Origin: Nonomuraea fuscirosea
GTDB taxonomy: Bacteria; Actinomycetota; Actinomycetes; Streptosporangiales; Streptosporangiaceae
Length of the DNA stretch: 64,000 nt
Reading direction: 5' to 3'
Assembly: GCF_003001935.1 (NCBI RefSeq)
Contig: NZ_PVNG01000007.1
Span: forward strand, 310,001-374,000
In this document: positions 1-8,662 of the stretch, one piece after another
Layout of the letters: each line of letters begins with the position of its first letter
How positions within the stretch are numbered: the first letter of the stretch is position 1
Program-made: the position numbers and the translations under genes
Notes under the pieces: model-generated
What the model was told of the DNA's origin: nothing
What the model saw: only the letters and a program-made list of their open reading frames with translations
Databases searched by the model: none

Positions 1-159
1 CAGGCGGTCCATGGTGCCGAAGCCGGCCTTCATCGAGGTGGCTCCGGTGTTGATCGGCGGCAGGTTCCTGGCCTCGGTGGAGGCGGTGTCCGTGGACGAC
101 GCGCCGCATCCGGCGCTGGCGAGGATGGCTGCTGCGGCGGCGCAGGTACGTACAGTCAC
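1..159 (-). CDS. Putative lipoprotein, N-terminal part only
   Basis: The first 53 codons of a leftward gene are visible; the rest lies beyond the left edge. Translation from the GTG at 159 gives a short basic N-terminus (VTVRTC), a hydrophobic Ala-rich stretch, then a lipobox-like LASAGC around residues 13-18, followed by a Ser/Thr-rich linker. This is the architecture of a Sec-exported lipoprotein diacylated on Cys and anchored outside the membrane. The visible mature part (about 35 residues) shows no domain I recognise, so substrate or role cannot be given. Confidence 0.55.
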   Translation of the reverse strand, partial: MTVRTCAAAAAILASAGCGASSTDTASTEARNLPPINTGATSMKAGFGTMDRL

Positions 160-176
160 GTAATGAATACTTACCG

Positions 177-407
177 TTACATCCGCCCAGGTCGAGGAGG
201 CGCGGCCGGAACGACCTTGGCGGCCACGAGTGTCTCTTCGGGGATCTCCACCACAGTGCCGTCCCTTTTGCGTACTTTGAGAAGTCCGTCCGACCACGAC
301 ACGAGCACGCCCACCGCGTCGCTGAACCCGCCGGGGACGCGTCTACGGGTGGTGATCCGTGCGCCTATATCGTGACTTGTGATGGCGATGACGAGGCGCG
401 CGGCCAT
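177..407 (-). CDS. Small SH3-like domain protein (Rv0428c N-terminal-domain type)
   Basis: A 76-residue protein with a compact beta-rich pattern: GARITTRRRVPGG, then DAVGVLVSWSDGLLKVRKRDG and VVEIPEETLVAAKVVPAAPP. This resembles the small SH3-like domain that precedes the acetyltransferase domain in Rv0428c-type GNAT proteins; here it stands alone and no acetyltransferase follows. The ATG at 407 is preceded by a good GGAGGG ribosome site. It is transcribed away from fdxA. In other actinomycetes I recall an acetyltransferase of this family beside fdxA, so this may be a reduced version. Function unknown; the family link is by pattern only. Confidence 0.6.
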   Translation of the reverse strand: MAARLVIAITSHDIGARITTRRRVPGGFSDAVGVLVSWSDGLLKVRKRDGTVVEIPEETLVAAKVVPAAPPRPGRM

Positions 408-512
408 GAGTTTGGCACCCTCCGTTTCGGCCAGCGTGCAAGCACGGCAATACTAGGGCGTAGCAAACCGCGGTCAGAGTCATGCCATGGTGCGGAGAAG
501 AAGGAGCTCGAG

Positions 513-839
513 GTGACCTACGTCATCGCGCAGCCTTGCGTGGACGTCCTGGACAAGGCGTGCATCGAGGAATGCCCCGTTGATTGCATCTACGAGGGCG
601 AGCGCATGCTTTACATCCACCCCGACGAGTGCGTGGACTGCGGCGCGTGCGAACCCGTGTGCCCCGTCGAGGCCATTTTCTACGAGGACGACCTTCCCGA
701 GCAGTGGAAGGACTTCTACAAGGCGAACGTGGACTTCTTCGAGGACCTCGGCTCGCCCGGTGGCGCCTCGAAGGTGGGCAAGATCGAGAAGGACCATCCG
801 GTGGTGGCCGCCCTGCCGCCGCAGGGCGAGGACCACTGA
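513..839 (+). CDS. fdxA: Seven-iron ferredoxin FdxA
   Basis: A 108-residue ferredoxin carrying one [3Fe-4S] and one [4Fe-4S] cluster, a soluble electron carrier. The cysteines are visible: CVDVLDKACIEECPVDC near the N-terminus, then CVDCGACEPVCPVEAI. The C-terminal tail (KDFYKANVDFFEDLG, GGASKVG) is that of the actinobacterial FdxA/FdxC family, and the length is normal. The start is the GTG at 513 after an AAGGAG ribosome site; upstream in-frame codons are not ferredoxin-like. It lies 116 bp before dapC, as in mycobacteria (Rv1177-Rv1178, from memory). The electron partner cannot be told from sequence. Confidence 0.95.
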   Translation: MTYVIAQPCVDVLDKACIEECPVDCIYEGERMLYIHPDECVDCGACEPVCPVEAIFYEDDLPEQWKDFYKANVDFFEDLGSPGGASKVGKIEKDHPVVAALPPQGEDH

Positions 840-859
840 CGAGTCCCGACGCCGTGTAC

Positions 860-884
860 GGGGGCATCCGAGGGGATGCGCCCC
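860..884 (+). terminator. Possible hairpin between fdxA and dapC
   Basis: GGGGCATCC and GGATGCGCCCC pair around a short loop with one bulged G, 20 bp after the fdxA stop. No clear T-tract follows, so it could be a weak terminator, an attenuator or an mRNA-stabilising hairpin. Confidence 0.35.
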
Positions 885-955
885 GTTCGCGCGCCATGCG
901 CCCGTGACGCGGCCTTCCACGGCCGCCGCGCTCCAGTACGCCGAGGAGAAGAATC

Positions 956-2026
956 GTGAACAAACTGCCTGACTTCCCCTGGGACCGGCTGGAGCCGTAC
1001 AAAGAGCGTGCGCTGGCGCATCCCGACGGCATCGTCGACCTGTCGGTCGGCACGCCCGTCGACCCCGTGCCGCGGATCGTCCAGGACGCCCTGACCGGGG
1101 CGGCCGACAGTCCCGGCTACCCCCTGACCCACGGCACCGTGGCGCTGCGCGAGGCGGCCGCCGCCTGGCTGCGGCGCAGGCACGGCGTCACGGTCGGGCC
1201 GCGCGACGTGCTCCCGCTGATCGGCTCCAAGGAGTTCGTCGCCTGGCTGCCCACCTACCTGGGCGCCAAGCGGGTGGTCTTCCCCGAGCTGGCCTACCCC
1301 ACCTACGACGTGGGCGCCAGACTCGCCGGCGCGGTCGGCACCGCGTCCGACAGCACGCTCGCGCTCGGACCCGAGCCCGTGGACCTCATCTGGGTCAACA
1401 GCCCCGGCAACCCCACGGGGCGCGTGCTGCCCGCCGAACACCTGCGCAAGGTCGTGGCCTGGGCCCGCGAACGCGGCGCCGTCGTGGCCTCCGACGAGTG
1501 CTACATCGAGCTCGGCTGGGAAGAGCAGCCGATCTCGATCCTCCACCCCGACGTCTGCGGCGGCTCCCACGAGGGCCTGCTCGCCGTCCACTCGCTCTCC
1601 AAGCGCTCCAACCTGGCCGGATACCGCGCCGGGTTCGTGACGGGCGATCCCGTCCTGGTCAAGCGGCTGCTGGAGACCCGCAAGCACGCCGGCATGATCA
1701 TGCCGCAGCCCGTGCAGGCCGCGATGACGGCCGCGCTCGGCGACGACGAGCACGCCGAGCACCAGCGTGAGCTCTACGCCGCGCGCCGCGCGCTGATCCG
1801 GCCCGCACTGGAGAAGGCCGGCTGGGAGATCGACCATTCGACGGCAGGTCTGTACTTCTGGGCGTCGAACGGACAGAACGCCTGGGATCAGGTAGCCAAG
1901 CTTTCCGAAATCGGGATTTTGGTCGCGCCGGGGGAATTCTACGGATCAGCAGGTGGGCGCCACATCCGCATCGCGATGACCGCGACTGATGAGCGGATCG
2001 GTGCGGCGGTGCGCCGCCTCCAGTAG
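956..2026 (+). CDS. dapC: Succinyldiaminopimelate aminotransferase
   Basis: A 356-residue fold-type I, PLP-dependent aminotransferase. It transfers the amino group of glutamate to N-succinyl-2-amino-6-oxopimelate in the succinylase branch of diaminopimelate/lysine synthesis. Visible class I/II features: SVGTPVDPVP at the substrate end, NSPGNPTGRVLP, the DECY aspartate motif, and the SLSKRSNLAGYRAGF segment with the Schiff-base lysine in SKRS. The GTG start at 956 follows GAGGAGAAG. dapD and dapE lie 1.7 kb downstream, which supports the assignment; actinobacterial DapC can also be annotated as a glutamate-prephenate aminotransferase homologue. Confidence 0.93.
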   Translation: MNKLPDFPWDRLEPYKERALAHPDGIVDLSVGTPVDPVPRIVQDALTGAADSPGYPLTHGTVALREAAAAWLRRRHGVTVGPRDVLPLIGSKEFVAWLPTYLGAKRVVFPELAYPTYDVGARLAGAVGTASDSTLALGPEPVDLIWVNSPGNPTGRVLPAEHLRKVVAWARERGAVVASDECYIELGWEEQPISILHPDVCGGSHEGLLAVHSLSKRSNLAGYRAGFVTGDPVLVKRLLETRKHAGMIMPQPVQAAMTAALGDDEHAEHQRELYAARRALIRPALEKAGWEIDHSTAGLYFWASNGQNAWDQVAKLSEIGILVAPGEFYGSAGGRHIRIAMTATDERIGAAVRRLQ

Positions 2027-2119
2027 GATCGCCCGTCATAGCCATTCCCACTGGCTTGAGCACGCATAAATTGATAAGGGCTTATGCCGAGGCAGACCGC
2101 GAGTGGAGCGAGCTGATCG

Positions 2120-2776
2120 ATGAGCATGACCTCCATGGTCGTACTCGGGCTGAGCATCGCCACCGTCCTGCTGCTGCTGGGCGCCTTCTTGGCTACCCTG
2201 CGGCAGGACAGGAGAGGCCGCACGAGCGCGCCGCCCGCACAGGTCGCGTCCTTCGAGACCCCGCTGGCGGCGCCGGTGAGCGTCCCGGCGCATGTCGGCA
2301 CCGACTACACCGACCCTCGCACCCTCCGGATCGGGGACCGGATCCAGGTGCACGGGTCACGCGCTCGCGTGCTCGGGGCGATGTACATCTCGTGGCAGGG
2401 CCAGGAGTGGACCGAGTTCTTCCTGCGCGACGCCTCCCGGCGCTACCAGTGGCTCTCGGTCGAGGTGCGCGACGGTGATCCGCCGCACCTGGAGGTCCAG
2501 CTCTGGAACGACGTGCCGACGCAGGGCATGGTTCCGGCCAAGAGCATGCTGATCATGGAGGGCGTGGAGTTCTTCCCGATCGAGCGCGGCACGGCCGCGT
2601 TCAGGACCGAGGGCGACACCGGCTACCCCGAGCGCGGCCTGCTCGACTTCGCCGACTACCGGGCCGCCGACGGGCGGCTGCTGTCCTTCGAACGCATCCA
2701 GGGCGGCTCGTGGACGGCCGGTTACGCCCAGCCGCTGCCGCCCGGCTCGATCTCCATCGTCCGCCGCGCCTCCTGA
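2120..2776 (+). CDS. Membrane-anchored DUF4178 domain protein
   Basis: A 218-residue protein with one N-terminal membrane segment (residues about 5-27, MVVLGLSIATVLLLLGAF) followed by a soluble domain. The body has the DUF4178 pattern: LRIGDRIQVHGSRARVLG, GQEWTEFFLRDASRRYQWLSVE, then a second half with EGVEFFPIERGTAAF and LLDFADYRA. DUF4178 proteins have no established biochemical role; many sit with other small envelope proteins. The gene stands alone between dapC and a convergent membrane protein gene. Confidence 0.75.
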   Translation: MSMTSMVVLGLSIATVLLLLGAFLATLRQDRRGRTSAPPAQVASFETPLAAPVSVPAHVGTDYTDPRTLRIGDRIQVHGSRARVLGAMYISWQGQEWTEFFLRDASRRYQWLSVEVRDGDPPHLEVQLWNDVPTQGMVPAKSMLIMEGVEFFPIERGTAAFRTEGDTGYPERGLLDFADYRAADGRLLSFERIQGGSWTAGYAQPLPPGSISIVRRAS

Positions 2777-2831
2777 GCAGCGCCTCCATAACCTGCTGAG
2801 CAGCACCTCAGGACCCTCCTGAGGTGTGCCT

Positions 2832-3692
2832 TCACGACAGCTCGACCTGGCGGTCGCCGGCCTCGCCGCCCGCCTGCCAGCCTTCGAGCTCCACGTCGTT
2901 GGACCAGGTCACGCCGCTGTAGCCGACCCGGCTGATGGCGTACTGCTCGGCGTGCGCCACCGACCAGGCGGCCACCAGCCAGCCGCGCTTCTTCGAGGTG
3001 ATCGCGGTGCTGCCCAGCGCCCGGGCCAGCTGCTTGCGCGCCTCGGTGGTCTTCGGCCGCGGCGGCGGGGTCTTCTTGGCCGCGGGGTACCAGCAGTGGA
3101 CGGCCCGCGGGACCCGCCCGGTGAAGGCGGCGGCGAGGATCTTCGCGTCGCCCTCGTGCGGCGCGTACGCGTAGCCGCCCGCCGAGCGCTGCACGGCCTG
3201 CGCCGCGTCGGCCAGCGGGATCTTGCGGTAGTTCTTCACCTTGACCAGCGCGGCGAAGAACTTGTTCGTGGCGTAGACGGGGTCCATGAGCTGTTTCTTC
3301 CTGCCCCAGCCCTGCGACTCGCGCTGCTGGAACACCCCGACCGAGTCGCGGTCGCCGTAGCCGAGGTTGGACAGCTTCGACTCCTGCAGCGCGGTGGCGT
3401 ACGCGATCACCACGGCCCGCTCGGGCAGCCGGCGGCGCGCCGCCACGGCCGCGATGGTGGCCGAGATCCGAGCCTGCTCGGTGTCGAGGCCGATGGTGCC
3501 GTCGGGCGTGACGGCGGTGCAGTAGGCCTCGGGCTCGACGGCCAGCTTCGGCGCCCGCTTCAGCAGGTGGTAGAGGCCCACCGAGACGCCCACCGCGAGC
3601 ACGACGACCACGACCACGATGGTGATGACCCCACGAGAGAAGCGCACGCGCACCCTGAAGAACCTACCCGGCCGGATAAGCTCCGTGGCCAT
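2832..3692 (-). CDS. Membrane-anchored extracytoplasmic protein, possibly lysozyme/transglycosylase-like
   Basis: Up to 286 residues: an Arg-rich N-terminus, a membrane anchor (VITIVVVVVVLAVGVSVGLY, residues about 22-41) and an extracytoplasmic domain. That domain contains ATALQESKLSNLGYGDRDSVGVFQQR, reminiscent of the E-S-x-G-x-Q segment of lysozyme-like folds, and later AAQAVQRSAGGYAYAP. I recall related actinobacterial proteins labelled only hypothetical or (without basis) heavy-metal transporter. The ATG at 3692 overlaps the divergent dapD start; a GTG at 3653 preceded by GGTAGG would remove 13 residues and clear the overlap. Cell-wall activity is an inference. Confidence 0.7.
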   Translation of the reverse strand: MATELIRPGRFFRVRVRFSRGVITIVVVVVVLAVGVSVGLYHLLKRAPKLAVEPEAYCTAVTPDGTIGLDTEQARISATIAAVAARRRLPERAVVIAYATALQESKLSNLGYGDRDSVGVFQQRESQGWGRKKQLMDPVYATNKFFAALVKVKNYRKIPLADAAQAVQRSAGGYAYAPHEGDAKILAAAFTGRVPRAVHCWYPAAKKTPPPRPKTTEARKQLARALGSTAITSKKRGWLVAAWSVAHAEQYAISRVGYSGVTWSNDVELEGWQAGGEAGDRQVELS

Positions 3693-4524
3693 GAGTCACG
3701 TGAGCACCTCCTCACCGATACCCCCGGTGGTGGACGAGCTGTGGGAGCGCCGCGCGGAGCTGTCGCCGGCCGACGCCGAGGCACGCCACCTGGTGGTCGG
3801 CGCGATCGACCTGCTCGACAGAGGGCAGGCCCGTGCGGCCCACCTCGTCGGCGGCGAGGTCGTCGTGGACGAGCGCGCCAAGCGGGCGATCCTGCTCAGC
3901 TTCAAGGTGCTCGGCCTGGTCCGCTCGCAGGTGGGCGACTTCCACCAGCACGACCGGCATCCGCTCAAGAGCTCGCTCGACGGCGTCCGCGTGGTGCCGG
4001 GGGCGATCGCGCGCTGGGGCTCCTACCTGGCGCCCGGTGTGGTGCTGATGCCGTCGTTCACGAACATCGGCGCGTACGTCGACGCGGGCACGATGGTCGA
4101 CACCTGGGCCACGGTCGGGTCCTGCGCCCAGATCGGCAAGAACGTGCACCTGTCCGGCGGCGTCGGCATCGGCGGCGTGCTGGAGCCGCCCGGCGCGGTG
4201 CCGGTCGTGGTCGAGGACGACGCGTTGATCGGCAGCCGGGCGATGATCGTGGAGGGCGCCAGGGTCGGCGAGGGCGCGGTCGTCGGCGCTGGAACGATCC
4301 TGTCCGCCTCGATGCCCGTCATCGACGTGGAGAGCGGCGAAGAACTGGCCCGCGGCGCCATCCCCGCGTGGTGCGTGGCGGTGGGCGGCACGCGGCAGAA
4401 GGAGTTCCCCGGCGGCACGTTCGGCCTGCCCTGCGTGCTGGTGATCAAGCGCCTGGAGCCGGGGCGCAGGCACGACAAGGCGGCGCTCAACGAGGTGCTG
4501 CGCGAACACGGAGTGAACACCTGA
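3691..4524 (+). CDS. dapD: Tetrahydrodipicolinate N-succinyltransferase (274-aa type)
   Basis: A 277-residue left-handed beta-helix acyltransferase that succinylates tetrahydrodipicolinate from succinyl-CoA, the step before DapC. Diagnostic segments are VLMPSFTNIGAYVDAGTMVD, TWATVGSCAQIGKNVHLSGG and GIGGVLEPPGAVPVVVEDD, with hexapeptide repeats through the C-terminal half. These match the short proteobacterial-type DapD closely, not the longer 317-329 residue DapD known from mycobacteria and Streptomyces. ATG at 3691 is used here; a GTG at 3700 is in frame. The dapE start overlaps its stop by one base, so the two form an operon. Confidence 0.93.
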   Translation: MSHVSTSSPIPPVVDELWERRAELSPADAEARHLVVGAIDLLDRGQARAAHLVGGEVVVDERAKRAILLSFKVLGLVRSQVGDFHQHDRHPLKSSLDGVRVVPGAIARWGSYLAPGVVLMPSFTNIGAYVDAGTMVDTWATVGSCAQIGKNVHLSGGVGIGGVLEPPGAVPVVVEDDALIGSRAMIVEGARVGEGAVVGAGTILSASMPVIDVESGEELARGAIPAWCVAVGGTRQKEFPGGTFGLPCVLVIKRLEPGRRHDKAALNEVLREHGVNT

Positions 4525-5579
4525 TGCTTGACCTGACCCAGGACGTACGCGACCTGACCGCCGCGATCGTGGACATCGAGTCGGTGAGCGGCGCCGAGAA
4601 GGCGCTGGCCGACGAGGTCGAACGGGCGCTGACGGCGCTGCCGCACCTGAAGGTGAGCAGGTCGGGCGAGACGGTCGTGGCCCGCACGGAGCAGGGGCAC
4701 GCCGAGCGCGTGCTGATCGCGGGCCACCTCGACACCGTCCCCCTCGCGGGCAACCTGCCCAGCCGGGTCGAGGGCGACCTGCTGTACGGGTGCGGCACCA
4801 CCGACATGAAGGCCGGCGTGGCGGTCGCGCTCAGGCTGGCCGCCACCGTGCCCGCGCCCGTCAGGGACGTGACCTACGTCTTCTACGACTGCGAGGAGAT
4901 CGAGGCCGAGCGCAACGGCCTCACCAGGGTCGCCAGGGAGCATCCGGGCTGGCTGGAGGCCGACTTCGCGGTGCTGATGGAGCCCACCGACGGCGTGATC
5001 GAGGGCGGCTGCCAGGGCACCCTGCGGGCCGAGGTGACGGTGACAGGACGGCGCTCCCACAGCGCCAGGTCGTGGTTCGGGGTCAACGCCATCCACGGGA
5101 TCGAGCCGGTGCTGGCCAGGCTCAACGCGTACAAGGCGCGCCGGCCGGTGGTCGACGGGCTGGAATACCACGAGGGGCTGAACGCGGTCGGCGTGCGCGG
5201 CGGCGTGGCCGGCAACGTCATCCCCGACCTGTGCGTGGTGACGGTCAACTACCGCTTCGCCCCCGACCTGTCGATCGAGGCGGCGCAGGAGCACGTGCGC
5301 GAGGTGTTCGACGGCTTCGCGGTGAGCTTCACGGACGGCGCGCCCGCGGCCAGGCCGGGGCTGATGCATCCGGTGGCGGCGGCCTTCACCGCGGCCGTCG
5401 GCGGCACTCCGCGGGCCAAGCTGGGCTGGACGGACGTGGCCCGCTTCTCCGCGCTGGGGGTGCCGGCCGTCAACTACGGCCCCGGTGACCCGAACCTGGC
5501 CCACCAGCAGGGCGAGTACGTGTCGCTGCCCAAGATCGTGGAGAGCGAGCGGGCGATGCGTGACTGGCTCCACATGTGA
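4524..5579 (+). CDS. dapE: Succinyl-diaminopimelate desuccinylase
   Basis: A 351-residue M20-family dinuclear zinc hydrolase that releases succinate from N-succinyl-LL-diaminopimelate. Metal and catalytic motifs are present: AGHLDTVP (His, catalytic Asp), YGCGTTDMKAG (bridging Asp), DCEEIEAERNG (catalytic Glu), and the lid dimerisation domain with GRRSHSARSWFGVNAIHG. The C-terminal NYGPGDPNLAHQQGEYV supplies the last histidine. TGATG links it to dapD. A strong hairpin directly after the stop closes the operon. Confidence 0.95.
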   Translation: MLDLTQDVRDLTAAIVDIESVSGAEKALADEVERALTALPHLKVSRSGETVVARTEQGHAERVLIAGHLDTVPLAGNLPSRVEGDLLYGCGTTDMKAGVAVALRLAATVPAPVRDVTYVFYDCEEIEAERNGLTRVAREHPGWLEADFAVLMEPTDGVIEGGCQGTLRAEVTVTGRRSHSARSWFGVNAIHGIEPVLARLNAYKARRPVVDGLEYHEGLNAVGVRGGVAGNVIPDLCVVTVNYRFAPDLSIEAAQEHVREVFDGFAVSFTDGAPAARPGLMHPVAAAFTAAVGGTPRAKLGWTDVARFSALGVPAVNYGPGDPNLAHQQGEYVSLPKIVESERAMRDWLHM

Positions 5580-5623
5580 AAGTGGCCTTCCTCGCCGGCC
5601 ATTTGGCGGGGAAGACCACTTTC
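5578..5623 (+). terminator. Strong intrinsic terminator after dapDE
   Basis: GAAAGTGG at 5578-5585 pairs with CCACTTTC at 5616-5623, and inside it TTCCTCGCC pairs with GGCGGGGAA, giving a long two-part stem. It begins inside the dapE stop codon, so it marks the end of the dapD-dapE transcript. Confidence 0.75.
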
Positions 5624-5795
5624 AGTCCCGAGCAGCACCCTCGGCAGTTAGACGCGGGGGAGTCGAAATCCGGTTCCCGGCTTCGTCCAGATTTTTTCAG
5701 ACAATGTTCCGTCTGTCCCACCAGCGATTTCGCCCGCGGCAGGCAGCCTGGGACGGTGGAACCGACCGTGCGTGAGAAGGGCTAGCGTCATCCCC

Positions 5796-6593
<798 letters not shown>

Positions 6594-6613
6594 GCCCAAT
6601 AGGCTCTGACGAC

Positions 6614-7198
6614 GTGAACATCTGCGTCTACTGCGCCTCAAGCCTCAACATCGACAAGAAGTACATCGAGCTGGCCGCGAACGTCGGCACCGAGCTCGCC
6701 CGGCGTGGCCACACCCTGGTGAGCGGCGGCGGGTCGGTGTCCTGCATGGGCGCCGTCACCGCCGCCACCAGGGCCGCCGGAGGCCGGACGGTCGGGGTGA
6801 TCCCGCAGGCACTGGTGGACATGGAGGTGGCCGACGAGGAGTCGGACGAGCTGATCGTCACGGCCGACATGCGCGAGCGCAAGGGCATCATGGACGCCCG
6901 CTCCGACGCGTTCCTGGTGCTGCCCGGCGGCATCGGCACGCTGGAGGAGCTGTTCGAGATCTGGACCGCCCGCGTGCTCGGCCTGCACGATCGCCCGCTG
7001 GTCATCCTCGACCCCTACGGCCTGTACGACCCGCTCAAGGCCCTGGTCGACGGCATGTACGAGCAGGGCTTCACCCGCCCCGACGTCTTCGACGCGATCT
7101 CCTGGACCTCGACCGTGACGGAGGCGTTCGCCGCGCTCGAAGCGCGCACCCAGCCGGTACGGCCGAGCGTCGCCGAACTCGGCGAGGCCGCGGGCTGA
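6614..7198 (+). CDS. LOG-family (TIGR00730) protein, short form
   Basis: A 194-residue LOG-family protein with ICVYCASSLN at the N-terminus, the glycine loop LVSGGGSVSCMGAV, an ERKGIMDARSDAF segment and PGGIGTLEELFEIW. It is nearer to the classical short cytokinin-activating LOG proteins than its upstream neighbour, with which it shares only the core motifs. The loop reads SGGGSVSCMG where GGGxxGLMG is usual. GTG start at 6614. Probably co-transcribed with the preceding gene. A role in nucleotide salvage or modified-base turnover is inferred from the family. Confidence 0.85.
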   Translation: MNICVYCASSLNIDKKYIELAANVGTELARRGHTLVSGGGSVSCMGAVTAATRAAGGRTVGVIPQALVDMEVADEESDELIVTADMRERKGIMDARSDAFLVLPGGIGTLEELFEIWTARVLGLHDRPLVILDPYGLYDPLKALVDGMYEQGFTRPDVFDAISWTSTVTEAFAALEARTQPVRPSVAELGEAAG

Positions 7199-7280
7199 CC
7201 TGCGCGGCTTCGCTCTCATCCGGGGCCGGACGCGGCAAGTGCGTGACCTCGTGCCCCGATGGTATGAGTACGATGCCAAT

Positions 7281-8114
7281 GTGCTGGTCATACTCGCCAT
7301 CGCCGCCGTCGCCATCTTGGCCTGCGTGGTGCTGGTCTCCCTCGGCAGGGGCGGTGAGCTGACCGAGTTCCCGCCCGACGTGCCGCCGCTCGACCTGCCC
7401 GAGGCGGGGCAGCTCACCGCGGTCGACTTCATGGCGCTCCAACTGCCGGTCAACCTGGTCGGCTACCACACGCAGAGCGTCGACGAGACCCTGCGCAGGG
7501 CCGCCGGCGCGATCAGCGCCCGCGACACCAGGATCGCGGTCCTGGAGCAGCGGGTCTCCGAGCTGCTGTCGAGCCGGCTGTACGCGCGGCAGGAGGTCTA
7601 CGCCGCGCCGGGGGCGGGGCCGCGTACCGAGCACGAGCCCGAGGCGCCGGCCGCGCCGCGTGAGCTGCCCGAGTCCGGCGATCCCGTGCCGGCGGGCGAG
7701 GCCACGGCGACGTGGGAGCACGCCGCGCAGCTCAAGCGCCCGCCGGAGTGGCGGGTGGCCCAGCCGGGCGGCGCCGCCGCCCGCAACGGCGAGGCCCACG
7801 ACGCGGCGGCCCAGGACGTTCAGAACGTGGACGAGACCGCCGCGAAGGCCGACGACGAACCCGCCACGGAACCCGCGCAAGAGCGGCCCGACCAGACCGG
7901 CGAGGCCGCGGCCGACGACGTGAAGGCCGACGACGTGAAGGCCGACGACGTGAAGGCCGACGACGTGAAGGCCGACGATGAGAAGGCCGACGACGTGAAG
8001 GGCGACGATGAGAAGGCCGACGAGACGGTGGCGCTGCGCGAGCAGGCCCCGGACGGCGGCGCGGACGAGCCCCGGCCCGCCGGCCTGAGCAAGGACGGTG
8101 ACGAGCGCCCGTGA
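7281..8114 (+). CDS. DivIVA-like membrane-anchored protein with acidic repeat tail
   Basis: About 277 residues from the GTG at 7281; upstream in-frame GTGs at 7239 and 7251 would add up to 14. A membrane segment (VLVILAIAAVAILACVVLVS) starts the protein. Next comes a DivIVA-like short motif (VDFMALQLPVNLVGYHTQSV followed by DETLRRAAGAISARD) that continues into a coiled coil, then a long acidic, low-complexity tail. The tail carries perfect ADDVK repeats. The next gene, tag, starts inside its stop (GTGA), so they are coupled. I recall DivIVA-motif proteins beside tag in other actinomycetes. A role in polar growth or envelope organisation is only suggested by the motif. Confidence 0.75.
   Translation: MLVILAIAAVAILACVVLVSLGRGGELTEFPPDVPPLDLPEAGQLTAVDFMALQLPVNLVGYHTQSVDETLRRAAGAISARDTRIAVLEQRVSELLSSRLYARQEVYAAPGAGPRTEHEPEAPAAPRELPESGDPVPAGEATATWEHAAQLKRPPEWRVAQPGGAAARNGEAHDAAAQDVQNVDETAAKADDEPATEPAQERPDQTGEAAADDVKADDVKADDVKADDVKADDEKADDVKGDDEKADETVALREQAPDGGADEPRPAGLSKDGDERP
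7911..8024 (+). repeat. 15-bp in-frame tandem repeat (ADDVK)
   Basis: Seven consecutive 15-bp units (GCCGACGACGTGAAG and variants, four of them identical) run from 7911 to 8015, with a partial unit after. They encode A-D-D-(V/E)-K pentapeptides in the tail of the DivIVA-like protein and are likely to vary in copy number by slippage. Confidence 0.9.
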
Positions 8115-8662
8115 CCGAGCCCATCCGCTGCACCTGGGCGGGCCTGGCCGACCCGATGTACCTCGCCTACCACGACGACGAGTGGGGCCGCCCGCTCAAG
8201 GGCGACGACGAGGTCTTCGAGCGGGTCTCACTGGAGACGTTCCAGTCGGGCCTGTCATGGCTGACGATCCTGCGCAAACGGGAGAACTTTCGCGCCGCCT
8301 TCGACCGCTTCTCGATCCCGAAGGTGGCCGCGTACACGGAGCAGGACGTGGAGCGCCTGCTCGGCGACGCGGGGATCATCCGCAACCGGGCCAAGATCGA
8401 GGCCGTCATCGGCAACGCCAGGGCCGCCCACGACCTGCCCGGCGGCCTGTCGGAGCTGGTGTGGCGGCACGCCGACCCCGATGCTCCCGTGCCCGCGACG
8501 ATGGCCGACGTGCCCGCCGTCACCCCCGGCTCGAAGGCGCTGGCCAAGGAGCTGAAGAAACACGGCTTCCGGTTCGTCGGCCCGACCACGGCCTACGCGC
8601 TGATGCAGGCGATCGGCCTGGTCAACGACCACATCAAGGACTGCCTGGCGCGGAGCCGCTGA
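8111..8662 (+). CDS. tag: DNA-3-methyladenine glycosylase I
   Basis: A 183-residue HhH-family base-excision repair enzyme that removes 3-methyladenine from alkylated DNA. The zinc-snap ligands known from E. coli Tag are all present: Cys in RCTWAG, His in YHDDEWG, and the C-terminal His and Cys in DHIKDC. Substrate-pocket segments LETFQSGLSW and GIIRNRAKIEAVIGNA are conserved, and length is normal. The GTG start overlaps the stop of the DivIVA-like gene. Its 3' end overlaps the 3' end of the convergent lyase gene by 29 bp. Confidence 0.95.
   Translation: MTEPIRCTWAGLADPMYLAYHDDEWGRPLKGDDEVFERVSLETFQSGLSWLTILRKRENFRAAFDRFSIPKVAAYTEQDVERLLGDAGIIRNRAKIEAVIGNARAAHDLPGGLSELVWRHADPDAPVPATMADVPAVTPGSKALAKELKKHGFRFVGPTTAYALMQAIGLVNDHIKDCLARSR

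Noticed and set aside
2826..4523. Long plus-strand open frame running into dapE
   Set aside because: Only the dapE part from 4524 makes sense; the rest is antisense to one gene and out of frame with dapD.
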